64,000 bases of DNA, taken from contig JBMNES010000001.1 of the NCBI GenBank assembly GCA_050948905.1, positions 1 through 64,000 on the forward strand, written 5' to 3'. The DNA comes from DTKD01 sp050948905. Its GTDB lineage: Bacteria; Armatimonadota; UBA5829. Both the position numbers and the translations under genes were made by a program. Position 1 is the first letter of the stretch; every line of letters begins with the position of its first letter. Positions 44,137 to 54,300 of this stretch are shown one piece after another. The notes below the pieces were generated by a model that did not search any database, had not been told where the DNA came from, and saw nothing but the letters and a program-made list of their open reading frames with translations.

Positions 44137-45948
44137 GTGTCGAGTCGCGAAGGGTTTCGTTATCCGCTGGAGGAGATAAAGGAGAGGTGTGACCTCGTCG
44201 AGGTGATCTCCGCTCACGTGGCGCTGAAGAAAAGCGGTGCGAACTCTTTTTTGGGCCTGTGCCCATTTCATAATGAGAAGACGCCGTCGTTCAACGTAAA
44301 CGCTGAGAGAGGGGTGTGGAAGTGTTTTGGCTGCGGCGAGGGCGGCGACGTGATCTCGTTTGTGCAGAAAATCGACGGCCTTACATTCAGGCAGGCAGTG
44401 GAGCAACTGGCCAGGAAGGCCGGCATTACTATAGAGCGCTCCGAGGCGGCGGCGAGGCAATACAGCGAACGCGAGCGTCTTTTGCGGGCAAATAACCTGG
44501 CGTGCACTTTTTTTCGCAGGGAACTTGCGGAGTCGAAAAAAGCGGCAGAATATCTTCGGAGCCGGGGGCTATCCGGCGATGCGGTAAACGTCTATAAGCT
44601 GGGATATGCGCCGGATAGTTGGGATGGGCTGTTGAACTATCTCCGCGAGCAGAGAGTAGATGTATCCGATGCGGTCAAGGCGGGGCTGGTAATACCGAGA
44701 GAGAATTCGTCAGGTTTTTATGACAGGTTTCGGGACAGGCTGATTTTTCCGATCGCTGATACGATGGATCGGATTATCGCGTTTGGTGGAAGGGCGTTTG
44801 GCGATGAGAACCCGAAGTATCTGAACTCGCCGGAGACTGCCCTGTTTTCAAAGACACGGACGCTGTACGGCTTGAACATTGCGCGCAAAGGGATTGCTCG
44901 TGAAGACAGGGTTTTGGTAGTCGAAGGCTATATGGATGTTATCGCGGCGCAATGTGCAGATTTTGACAATACTGTCGCCACATTAGGAACGGCGCTAACC
45001 GAAGAACACGTAAGTGTATTGAGTAGATTCACAAAGAACGTGATATTGGGTTTCGACTCAGATTCGGCTGGGATGAACGCTGTTTTACGCAGCGCACCGA
45101 TCTTTGAAAAAGCAGGCTTTCGTGTGCGGGTAATCTCGATGCCGAAGGGCGAAGATCCTGACAGTATGCTCAAGGGCGGAGACGTGTCCAGGTTTTCAGG
45201 GCTGGTTCAAAACGCGCTGCCTGTGGCGGATTATCGCATAAAATGTGTGTTGTCGGAGTATGACTTGCAATCTGATGAAGGTAAGTCTGAGGCTCTGGCA
45301 GAAGCTGTAGGTATTCTCGTTGAGGTGAACAGTGATGTTGAGCGAGAAAGATTGATAAGGTTTCTTGCAAAATATCATCCAAACTTCAGCACGGGCACTA
45401 CTCTTGCAGAGGATCATTTAAGAAACGATGTAGCGAGGCGCAGGCGGAAAACACTCCCCCCTACCCTTGCTGAAAACCGCAGCAGCGCACAGTCTGGGAG
45501 GCCAAAACCGGCGTTGAGCCTGGTTGAGCGTTCGGAGCGACTGTTGTTGCAAAGAATTCTTTTTTCAGAAGCGCTGGCGAGCAAGGTATTTGAGGGTCTG
45601 GCGCCGAATGAATTCACTGGAAGTGAAACAAGGGCATTGGCTGAGGCGCTGAGTAAGCAGTGCTCAGAATTGGGAAAAATAGATCAGGAGGATCTGAGAA
45701 CTCGAATTGAGGGCTCAGAGGCCGAAGGCCTGTTGTTAGACCTTCTGGTGGATGTGGATGGGTCGGAGACGGTTTATTCGATCGACGACCTTTTAAGGGT
45801 AATAATAGATCACAAAAAAAACGAACGGCTGGCGCGTATGCGCGATCTTGCCGCGAGGGCTGAGTCGGGGACGATCAAACTCGGCGATGCGGATTACGAA
45901 GAGTTTATGCAACTTGTTCGTGATACATCAGGCCCCTGGCGGCGTTGA
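44137..45948 (+). CDS. dnaG: DNA primase DnaG
   Basis: This protein of about 603 residues has a CHC2 zinc-binding domain (CPFHNEKTPSF and WKCFGCGEGGD, residues 40-75), then the N-terminal core. The TOPRIM domain follows, with VLVVEGYMDVIAAQ (Glu) and LGFDSDSAGMNA (D-x-D). The C-terminal part is the DnaB-binding region. It makes RNA primers for replication. I chose GTG at 44137, giving VSSREGFRYPLEEIKERCDL, which aligns with the usual DnaG N-terminus; a TTG at 44104 is possible. It is followed closely by rpoD, the classical dnaG-rpoD pairing. Confidence 0.95.
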   Translation: MSSREGFRYPLEEIKERCDLVEVISAHVALKKSGANSFLGLCPFHNEKTPSFNVNAERGVWKCFGCGEGGDVISFVQKIDGLTFRQAVEQLARKAGITIERSEAAARQYSERERLLRANNLACTFFRRELAESKKAAEYLRSRGLSGDAVNVYKLGYAPDSWDGLLNYLREQRVDVSDAVKAGLVIPRENSSGFYDRFRDRLIFPIADTMDRIIAFGGRAFGDENPKYLNSPETALFSKTRTLYGLNIARKGIAREDRVLVVEGYMDVIAAQCADFDNTVATLGTALTEEHVSVLSRFTKNVILGFDSDSAGMNAVLRSAPIFEKAGFRVRVISMPKGEDPDSMLKGGDVSRFSGLVQNALPVADYRIKCVLSEYDLQSDEGKSEALAEAVGILVEVNSDVERERLIRFLAKYHPNFSTGTTLAEDHLRNDVARRRRKTLPPTLAENRSSAQSGRPKPALSLVERSERLLLQRILFSEALASKVFEGLAPNEFTGSETRALAEALSKQCSELGKIDQEDLRTRIEGSEAEGLLLDLLVDVDGSETVYSIDDLLRVIIDHKKNERLARMRDLAARAESGTIKLGDADYEEFMQLVRDTSGPWRR

Positions 45949-46026
45949 AGCCGAGTAGGATTAAGAAACAATTGATAGTTGGGTATATTGCAAGCTGGCT
46001 CCGGCTGTTGAAGGGAGATGAATACG

Positions 46027-47136
46027 GTGGCTGTTGAATTGAAGCGAAATGATCGACTGCAGAGGTTAATAGAGGAAGGCAAACGCGATGGCGTCTTGAC
46101 TTACGATCAGATTAATGACACCCTCAGCCACGAAGATATCAACGCGGAGCAGGTGGACGACATCCTGCAGACACTTGCCGATGAAGGTATTCGTGTAGTC
46201 GAAAAAGCGAAAGATGCTGAGCGTGAAATCGAGCAGCGTGACGAAGAGGAAGAAGGCGTGCGCGACTCGGAAGCTTCTGACGAAGAGGTTGCCCAGATGG
46301 AGGGCATGCCCATCGACGACTCAGTGCGAATGTGGCTTCGTGAGATCGGCAAGACACCTCTGTTAAGTATAGTCGAAGAAGTCTCGCTGGCGAAGAGAAT
46401 TGAGGCCGGCGATGAGGAAGCCAAAGCGGTGCTCACGGAAGCCAACTTGAGGCTTGTGGTAAGCATTGCCAAGCGCTACTCTGGACGTGGAATGAGTTTT
46501 CCGGATCTGATTCAAGAAGGCAATATCGGGCTTATTCGGGCGGTGGAAAAGTTCGACTACCGCAAGGGTTATAAATTTAGCACCTACGCGACGTGGTGGA
46601 TCAGACAGGCCATTACCCGTGCGATTGCGGATCAGGGGCGCACCATTCGCATTCCTGTTCATATGGTCGAAACCATCAACCGGCTGATTAAGACTCAGGG
46701 GCAGCTTTTGCAGGACCTGGGCCGGGAACCGACGCTTGACGAAGTGGCGATGGAGATGGGCCTGGCGCCGGACAGAGTGAGCGAGATCATCCGGGTTGCT
46801 CCGGAACCGCTGTCGCTTGAGACCCCGATCGGCGAGGAAGAGGACAGCCGATTGGCGGACTTTATCGAGGACCAGGAAGCGACGTCACCTTCGGAGGCTG
46901 CGTCAAATTTGATTCTCAGGGAGAAAATTGAGGAATCTCTAAACAACCTGACGCCGCGGGAGCGCGATGTGCTGAAGATGCGGTTTGGGTTGGATGATGG
47001 ATATTCACGGACGCTGGAGGAGGTCGGGCGGCATTTTAAGGTAACACGAGAGAGAATCCGCCAGATCGAAGCTAAGGCGCTAAAGAAACTGCGACATCCA
47101 AGCAGGAGCCGCAAGCTGCGAGACTACCTGGAGTAG
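46027..47136 (+). CDS. rpoD: RNA polymerase primary sigma factor
   Basis: This protein of about 369 residues is a group 1 sigma factor. Region 1.2 (DDSVRMWLREIGKTPLL), 2.2-2.4 (PDLIQEGNIGLIRAVEKFDY, then YKFSTYATWWIRQAITRAIA), 3 (PVHMVETINRLI) and 4.2 (SRTLEEVGRHFKVTRERIRQ) are all present. It directs transcription of most genes and would read promoters such as the one before cas3. Region 1.1 is short. GTG at 46027 lies 9 nt after GGGAG; the ATG at 46018 directly touches that site and is less likely. A terminator follows. Confidence 0.96.
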   Translation: MAVELKRNDRLQRLIEEGKRDGVLTYDQINDTLSHEDINAEQVDDILQTLADEGIRVVEKAKDAEREIEQRDEEEEGVRDSEASDEEVAQMEGMPIDDSVRMWLREIGKTPLLSIVEEVSLAKRIEAGDEEAKAVLTEANLRLVVSIAKRYSGRGMSFPDLIQEGNIGLIRAVEKFDYRKGYKFSTYATWWIRQAITRAIADQGRTIRIPVHMVETINRLIKTQGQLLQDLGREPTLDEVAMEMGLAPDRVSEIIRVAPEPLSLETPIGEEEDSRLADFIEDQEATSPSEAASNLILREKIEESLNNLTPRERDVLKMRFGLDDGYSRTLEEVGRHFKVTRERIRQIEAKALKKLRHPSRSRKLRDYLE

Positions 47137-47153
47137 TCTATACGTTGAGATTC

Positions 47154-47181
47154 AAAGGCCCACGTCTTGTGGGCCTTTTTT
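47154..47181 (+). terminator. Rho-independent terminator after rpoD
   Basis: AAAGGCCCAC-GTCTT-GTGGGCC followed by TTTTTT forms a stable hairpin with a U run 18 nt after the rpoD stop. The preceding A run lets it work on the minus strand too, where it overlaps the stop of the ABC gene. Confidence 0.85.
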
Positions 47182-48694
47182 ATTTGCTCTCACCTGTCGC
47201 CAGGTTCATTATCCGTTCCTGGGTTGCCTCGTCGCGGCTCAGCTCGCCTGCCAGCCTGCCTTCGTGCATGACCAGGATGCGATCGCTCATTCCGAGCACC
47301 TCGGGCAGTTCGGAAGAGATCATAATTATAGCGACGCCGCTTTCTGCGAGGCGATTCATTAGCTGATATATCTCTGTCTTTGCCCCGACGTCGATGCCGC
47401 GTGTGGGTTCGTCGAAGATGAGCACTTTTGATTTAGTAAACAGCCACTTAGCCAGGACGACCTTTTGCTGGTTTCCTCCGGACAGGTTTTGGACGGCCTG
47501 CTCGATTGATGGTGTTTTAATCAGAATATCCTCGACGTAACCCTCGGCGACTTCCCGCTCCTTGCCACGCCTGATAAAGCCGAGGCGTGTAAGTATGTTC
47601 AAGTTTGCAAGGGAAATGTTCTCCCTTACCGCCATTCCCAGCACGAGGCCGAGAGCCTTTCTATCCTCTGTTACCAAACCAATTCCAAGAGAAATAGCGT
47701 GGCGAGGGGAGCGAATATCTACTGGCTTGCCATCTACGTAAATCTGGCCGGAGTCGATAGGGTCGGCACCGAAAATGGCGCGGGCAACTTCAGTTCTGCC
47801 TGCCCCGACCAAACCCGCGATCCCCAATATCTCCCCTTGTTTGACAGAGAAGCTGATATCTTCGAGGACATCGGTTCGAGTCAGATCTTTAACCTCAAGC
47901 GCAACTGATCCAGTGTCGATGTCCTGCTTCGGAAAAGTCTCGCCTAGTTCTCGACCAACCATCATTCGGATAATATCGGCTCGATCGGTGTCGGCGACGT
48001 CTTTGGTAGCGACAAGGGCGCCGTCACGAAGCACCGTTACCCTATCGGCGATCTCGAAGATCTCCTCCAGGCGATGCGATATATAGATGATGCTCACCCC
48101 ATCCGCTTTAAGACGCCGAATAAGCGCGAAGAGATTCTCCAATTCGTGGTCAGTAAGGGTAGCTGACGGCTCGTCCATCGCGATTATCCTGGACTTGCGG
48201 GAGGTGGCCTTTGCAATTTCGACCATCTGCTGCTGGGCTACCGATAGACGATTCATGGGGGACCGAACGTTGACTGCGACGCCGAGTTCGTCGATGATTT
48301 TCTCCGCGTCAGCATACATTCGCCCGAAATCGATAACGCCTGGAATCACGCTGGCAGGCTCCCTGCCGAGGAAGATGTTCTCTGCAGCGTTCATATACGG
48401 CACCAGGTTGAACTCCTGATAAATTATAGAAACCCCGAGCCGCATAGCTTCGTGAGGGCTGTCGATGTGGACTTCGGCTCCGTCGATTAGGATGCTGCCG
48501 GTATCCTTGGTGTCGGCTCCGGCAAGGATCTTCATTAAAGTGGATTTGCCAGCGCCGTTTTCTCCTATCAGCGCGTGAACCTCGCCGGGCAGGACGCTGA
48601 AATCCACGCCGCTGAGCGCGACCACGCCGGGGTATGTTTTCGCTATACCCCGCATTTCAAGAACAGGCATTACATCCACTGCGGTGTTTTCCAT
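47180..48694 (-). CDS. Sugar-type ABC transporter ATPase (RbsA/MglA family)
   Basis: This protein of about 504 residues has two ABC domains. The first shows GENGAGKSTLMKIL, LSVAQQQMVEIAKA and IIAMDEPSATL; the second has the expected degenerate Walker A (GLVGAGRTEVARAIFG) with LSGGNQQKVVLAKW and VLIFDEPTRGID. This is the CUT2 sugar-importer layout. No permease or substrate-binding gene lies beside it, so partners must be elsewhere or the protein is an orphan. It follows the TPR gene on the same strand by about 30 nt. A GTG at 48706 is an alternative start. Confidence 0.9.
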   Translation of the reverse strand: MENTAVDVMPVLEMRGIAKTYPGVVALSGVDFSVLPGEVHALIGENGAGKSTLMKILAGADTKDTGSILIDGAEVHIDSPHEAMRLGVSIIYQEFNLVPYMNAAENIFLGREPASVIPGVIDFGRMYADAEKIIDELGVAVNVRSPMNRLSVAQQQMVEIAKATSRKSRIIAMDEPSATLTDHELENLFALIRRLKADGVSIIYISHRLEEIFEIADRVTVLRDGALVATKDVADTDRADIIRMMVGRELGETFPKQDIDTGSVALEVKDLTRTDVLEDISFSVKQGEILGIAGLVGAGRTEVARAIFGADPIDSGQIYVDGKPVDIRSPRHAISLGIGLVTEDRKALGLVLGMAVRENISLANLNILTRLGFIRRGKEREVAEGYVEDILIKTPSIEQAVQNLSGGNQQKVVLAKWLFTKSKVLIFDEPTRGIDVGAKTEIYQLMNRLAESGVAIIMISSELPEVLGMSDRILVMHEGRLAGELSRDEATQERIMNLATGESK

Positions 48695-48726
48695 ATCATT
48701 TGTCACCTGGTGTGTATACTCCGATA

Positions 48727-51213
48727 TTACTTATCACCGGCTGCATCGGCGGGGGATTGAGGATCGGTTTTCGCTTCATCAGTAGTGGCTGGAGTTTCCA
48801 GTTCCTTTAGATTGGCCGATACCTCCTGGTCGTTAGGGTTCATCTGCAGCGCTTGTTTGTATGCCGCAATGGCCTCTTCTTTTTTTCCTAGTTTTACATA
48901 GACATCGCCCAGTTTTTTCTGCATAACCGGGTCGTAAGGCCATGTCTTAAGGGCCTCGGAATACTGCTCGGCGGCCAGTTCATCCTTGCCGGTTTGAGCG
49001 TAGATATCCCCAAGACCTCTGCGCGCAGCGGTGTCGTTTTTATCTTTTTCTATGAGCCTGGTGTATATGTCTATGGCTCTGTCCGTTGCTCCGGAGTCTT
49101 TATAGCATCCGGCCAGCGTAGTCGCAATCGGAACGCTGTCTGGATATTTTTCTGACAATTGCTCGATTGTCTTAGTGGCGTCAGCGGTTTTGCCTGACTT
49201 GTTGTATGCGTTCACATAATACGCATACGGAGCGTTATCGGCGCCAGATTCGATGAGTGTGCCGAGATAAGCGAGAAAGTCGTCCTGTTTGTCCCTGGTT
49301 TTGTATATGGCAGCCAGGGCATCCAGCGCATCGGTCGTGCTCGGAGCGTTTTCCAGACATTTCTTATATGATGCTACGGCATCGTCGGTCTTTTCGAGTT
49401 TCTCCAGCGCTTTACCTTTCAGATAATGTCCGTTGCTGCTGACCTGCGTATCCTGACTCTTAATCAACTCGTCATACTGCTCAATTGCCGCTTGCCAGTC
49501 GCCTTTCTTACCGAGCAGATCACCGTATTGCGTCCGCATATTCGTATCGGCAGGGTTCGCGTCGACGAGCTTTTTGCTCTCCTCCACCGCCGTATCCAAT
49601 TGCCCTGCCTTTTCGTATAACCGGGGAATCATCATCGCCGAACGGGTATCGGTCGGGTTGGCCGCGATAATTTTTCTGTAGACATCGATTTCGGAGGGAT
49701 AATCTTCTTTTGAGTCATAAGCAACAGCTAATCGCTGCAGCGCTACCAGAGATTTGTCGTTGAAGTCGAGTATTTTTTTATACTGTTCAATCGCCAAATC
49801 AGTCTTTTGTTGTTGCTCGTATAGTCCTGCCAGGGCCATATAAGCTGTCTCATTCTGCGGCTCGGTTGCAACGACTTTAGTGAGCAACTCAATAGCGTCA
49901 TCGACCTTGCCGGCTAATCGCATCGCCGAGGCAGCCGCGATCATCAAGGTAGAATCACCCGGCTGCTTTTTCATCGCTTTTTGATACTCCAAGACAGCTT
50001 TCTCGTTTTCATTGCGAGCCTGGAACGCATTGGCTAATTTCAAGTTGGGGGTCACATCGTCGGGATAATACTCTTCCCACTTGCGGTATTGAGCCACAGA
50101 GTCATCGTTTTTGCCGATTCTCTCCAGCACATACGCATACACCTCAAGCGCCTGCTTATCTTTTGGAGCGAGTTTGATAGCGGTGCGTGCGGATGCTTCC
50201 GCCGGGTCGTTTTCGTTTTGATTTAGATAGTTCAACGCCAAATGCAGATTGACGCCGACATCAGATCGCACTTTGCGCGCCGCCAGGAACGCGGGTTCAG
50301 CGCTTTTATAGTCGCCTTTTTTGTAATAGGCCTGGCCCAGATAGAAGTTGATATCATAATCATCAGGCAACAACGGCGCGGCTTTTTCCAGCACCGCCAG
50401 ACTTTTGTCCGGCTGCTCCATTTTGTCATAGAGACGAACGAGGTTGAGTATAGCCGATCGAGAGGCAGGTTCCTTTAGCCACGCTGCCTTCTCGTAGTGC
50501 GGAATAGCCCCTTTTTCGTCGCCGGTTTGCTCATGAGCGGCCCCAGCCATGACCCTGGCCTGAGCGTCGTTGGGGTTTTTCTTGAAGTATTCCATCAGAG
50601 TCTTGCGGGTTTCGATGTATTGCTTCAGGTTATATTGACAGTATGCAAGGTTATACAAAGCCGCATCATCGCCCGGTTTAATGGCAAGCGCAGCCTTAAA
50701 CTCCGGCGCAGCCTCGGTGTATTTGTCGAGCCGCAGATAAAGGATGCCCAGCAAATATCGAGAACCGAAGTCCCTGGGATCAGCCTTGGCAGCCTTTTTT
50801 GCCATCTCCAATGCCTCGGCGTTATTCTCCCTGGCCATCAACAGCCGAGCCAACTGGGCATACACGTAAGGCTCCTTTGAGCCAAGGGCTAGAGCCTGCC
50901 TGAAAGCGAACTCAGCATTGCCATAACTCTGCTTCTGCATATGAAGCTGGCCGAGGTTGATAAACACCGCCGGCTGGTTCGGCATAAGTTTTTTGACTAT
51001 CTGCATCTCCGCGATAGCCTCATCATACTTGCCCTTCTGAGCGAGTTCCAAGGCTCTGTCGAATCGCTTCTGCGCCTCATTTGCCGTCGCCTGTTGTGAT
51101 TTCTGGGCTGCAGCGGGTTTCTTAGCCGCAGGTTTTTGAGCCTGCACCCGACACGGGAGAACTATGGACAACGCGATAAATAAATATAGGGGAATGCGAG
51201 AGTTGCCAGCCAA
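48727..51213 (-). CDS. Large secreted TPR protein
   Basis: This protein of about 828 residues begins with a signal peptide (LYLFIALSIVLPCRVQAQ) and a lysine/alanine-rich linker. About 20 tandem 34-residue TPR units follow, for example YAQLARLLMARENNAEALEM and ALKTWPYDPVMQKKLGDVYV. The C-terminus is acidic and disordered. TPR superhelices bind other proteins; its partners are unknown. The TTG at 51213 lies 8 nt after GAGG and is preferred to a GTG at 51222. It may be co-transcribed with the ABC ATPase downstream. Confidence 0.85.
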   Translation of the reverse strand: MAGNSRIPLYLFIALSIVLPCRVQAQKPAAKKPAAAQKSQQATANEAQKRFDRALELAQKGKYDEAIAEMQIVKKLMPNQPAVFINLGQLHMQKQSYGNAEFAFRQALALGSKEPYVYAQLARLLMARENNAEALEMAKKAAKADPRDFGSRYLLGILYLRLDKYTEAAPEFKAALAIKPGDDAALYNLAYCQYNLKQYIETRKTLMEYFKKNPNDAQARVMAGAAHEQTGDEKGAIPHYEKAAWLKEPASRSAILNLVRLYDKMEQPDKSLAVLEKAAPLLPDDYDINFYLGQAYYKKGDYKSAEPAFLAARKVRSDVGVNLHLALNYLNQNENDPAEASARTAIKLAPKDKQALEVYAYVLERIGKNDDSVAQYRKWEEYYPDDVTPNLKLANAFQARNENEKAVLEYQKAMKKQPGDSTLMIAAASAMRLAGKVDDAIELLTKVVATEPQNETAYMALAGLYEQQQKTDLAIEQYKKILDFNDKSLVALQRLAVAYDSKEDYPSEIDVYRKIIAANPTDTRSAMMIPRLYEKAGQLDTAVEESKKLVDANPADTNMRTQYGDLLGKKGDWQAAIEQYDELIKSQDTQVSSNGHYLKGKALEKLEKTDDAVASYKKCLENAPSTTDALDALAAIYKTRDKQDDFLAYLGTLIESGADNAPYAYYVNAYNKSGKTADATKTIEQLSEKYPDSVPIATTLAGCYKDSGATDRAIDIYTRLIEKDKNDTAARRGLGDIYAQTGKDELAAEQYSEALKTWPYDPVMQKKLGDVYVKLGKKEEAIAAYKQALQMNPNDQEVSANLKELETPATTDEAKTDPQSPADAAGDK

Positions 51214-51312
51214 ATTGCACACCTCGTATTGGAGTTACCACAAACAGAATTCTATTGCCGCAGGGGTTAAATGTCAAATACAGCACGGCTCGGGCGGTGT
51301 CAAACAGTTATG

Positions 51313-51342
51313 AAAAGGCCCCAAGCCTGGTGGCTTGGGGCC
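51313..51342 (-). terminator. Terminator after rpoC
   Basis: On the minus strand an 11-bp GC-rich stem (GGCCCCAAGCC with GGCTTGGGGCC) with a 4-nt loop is followed by TTTTC, 20 nt after the rpoC stop. It would end the rpoBC transcript. Confidence 0.85.
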
Positions 51343-51363
51343 GTATTCGTTGATTTGGTAGAC

Positions 51364-54300
51364 TCATTCTTCGTCGAGTTCGTCTTCCATCTCTTCGGCT
51401 TCGTCTTCATCTTCGACCAGGTCATCCGCTTCATCGGAAATGTCGGTGTCCTCCAGGTCGTCGTCAAGCTCTTCAGGCTCCTCAGTACCATCTACTACCC
51501 CCAGAGCTTCCAAGTCGAAGTCATCCGGCAGCAGGTCCTCTTCGCCTTCTTCTTCATACGTCGGCCTGAAGAGTTCCCTGGCGGTGGTGATGATCTCACC
51601 TTCCTGGTCGGTCACTTCCAACTGCCTGAATCTCGGCAGCCCAGTGCCCGCAGGGATCAGTCGTCCGATGATAACGTTTTCCTTAAGTCCAACGAGATTA
51701 TCGCGCTTGCCCTTTACAGCAGCTTCCGTCAACACTCTGGTCGTCTTCTGGAACGACGCCGCACTGAGGAAGCTATCAGTGGCAAGAGATGCCTCGGTGA
51801 TACCCAGCAGAACCCATTCTGCAGTCGCCTCGGTGCCGCCCAACCCGCGCACGCGAGCGTTCTCGTCGTCGAAGTCGAACTTGTCGACGATCATACCCGG
51901 CAGGAAGCGGGAATCCCCTGACTCCACAACCTTGCGCTTCTTGAGCATCTGCCGCACAATGACCTCAACGTGCTTATCGTTGATGTCGACGCCCTGCGAC
52001 TTGTAGACGTTCTGGATCTCCCTGACGAGATATTCCATAACCCCACGCACACCCTGAAGCTCAAGGACTTTATGCGGGTCCAACGGCCCCTCAGTCAACC
52101 GATCGCCAGCCTGCACCACCTGGCCAACCTCAACCTCGAGATTGCCGCGATACGGAACCAGGTGGGTCTTTCGCAGAGTAACTATCTGCACACCGGCATC
52201 TTTAATCTTCCGAGCGAGCTTCTCTGTCAGCTCGGTACCGTCAGGGAATATCACCTCTCCGGTCTTCGGATTGATGATATCTCCGACCGTGATCTCGCCC
52301 GCCAGCATCGAAGTATCAAAGGTCGGCATCTCGGTATGGATTACAACGCGCTTGAGACCCGTCGTCTCAATGTCGGTAACCTCACCAGCGACCTCGGTGA
52401 TAATCGCCTGCCCCTTGGGTTTGCGCGCCTCGAACAACTCGACTACACGCAACAGACCTTGCACCTGGTCTTCAAGCACCTTCAATACGGCCTGAACAGC
52501 CCTTGTGCGCTCTCGCTCACGACCTTCGACGCCTTCCTCAATGGAAACAAGACCTCGACGGATATCCTCATGGAGGTCCTTCAGGGATTCCTGTTTCTTT
52601 TTCTTGACGTCCGCAACACCAGTCAGGTATTTGCCAGCCACACCACCGGTATGGAAGGTTCTCATCGTAAGCTGGGTTCCCGGCTCACCGATCGACTGCG
52701 CGGCGATAATGCCAACCGCAGTGCCGGACTCGACCAACTGCCCCGACGCCATATCCCTGCCATAGCACTTGCTGCAGATTCCCTGCCGCAGCTCGCAGGT
52801 CAACGGCGATCGGATTCCAACTCTCGCCAATCCAGCCGCCTCAATTTTAGAAGCAAGCTCGTCGGTTATCATTTCGCCAGCCAGCACAAGCGGTTCGTCC
52901 TGGTCAGGCAGATAGATGTCCTCCAGCGCCGTTCGCCCTCGGATTCTGTCACCGATGTCTTCAATGACGCTGCCATCTTCCTCAATGGCGGAGACATATA
53001 TGCCGTTAGCCGTGCCACAGTCAGGACCACGAACGATCACGTCCTGAGCAACGTCCACCAGCCTTCTGGTAAGATACCCTGCGTCTGCCGTTCGGAGCGC
53101 CGTATCGGCCAAACCCTTTCTGGCTCCGTGAGTGGAGATGAAGTACTCCAGAACATTAAGACCCTCATGGAAGTTGGACTTAATAGGGAGGTCCTCGATG
53201 AGGTTGCCGAACGGGTCGCTCATAAGGCCTCTCATTCCAGACAACTGAGTGATCTGTCTGGTGCTACCTCTCGCGCCCGATGTCGTAATAATCGAAATCG
53301 GGTTAAACGGCTCCAGCCCGCCGAGCAACGAATCGGCTACCTCTTCAGCAGCCCTGGTCCACAGGGTCTGAACCTGCTGTTTGCGCTCAGCCTGGGTAAT
53401 CTGACCCTTAACATAGCGATTGTTCATCGCCTGAACCTGTTCCTGGGTCTTCTCGACGATTTCATCGCGCCTGGAACGGATGTCCATATCGGTCATCGAA
53501 ATAGTCATACCAGCGAAAGTGGAGTACCGGAATCCGATCTCCTTAATATCGTCCAGCAGCTTGACCGTGCGCTCAAGCCCATTAAGCTCGTAGCAGTCCG
53601 AAACCAGCTTCGACATAGCCCTTTTGTCGATGGGTTTGTCGATGTAGCGCATATTTTGCGGCAGGACGTTGTTGAACAACAATCGCCCAACCGTGATCTC
53701 ACGTAACTCAAGCTCATCGCTGTCTGGCGACTTTGGCAGCCTCACGCGCACCGGCTCGTGGAGGTCCAGCGCCCCGCTACGATAAGCCAGCAGCGCATCC
53801 TCCTCGTTGGAGAACACCCTCGGCACGAAGTCCTCCGGCAGGCTACCTCGCTTCATCGTCATAAAGAACGATCCCAGGACGATATCCTGGATAGGAGCCA
53901 CGATCGGTCTTCCATCCGCAGGCGAGAACAGGTTATGCGTCGAGAGCATCAAAACTCTCGCCTCAGCCTGTGCCGAAGCGGACAGAGGAACGTGAACCGC
54001 CATCTGGTCGCCGTCGAAGTCCGCGTTAAACGCGTGGCAAACCAACGGATGCAGCCGGATCGCCTTGCCATCGACCAGAATCGGCTCAAACGCCTGGATT
54101 CCAAGCCTGTGCAGAGTAGGAGCGCGGTTGAGCATAACAGGATGCTCGCTGATAACCTCTTCCAACGCGTCCCATACTTCCGGTCGCATTCTGTCAATCA
54201 TCCGCTTCGCAGTCTTGATGTTTGTGGTGTATTTCTTCTCCACAAGCGTCTTCATCACGAACGGCTTGAAAAGCTCCAGCGCCATTTCCCTTGGCAAGCC

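Noticed and set aside
51970..53706. 578-codon plus-strand frame opposite rpoC
   Set aside because: Antisense shadow of a highly conserved gene; long open antisense frames follow from its codon use.
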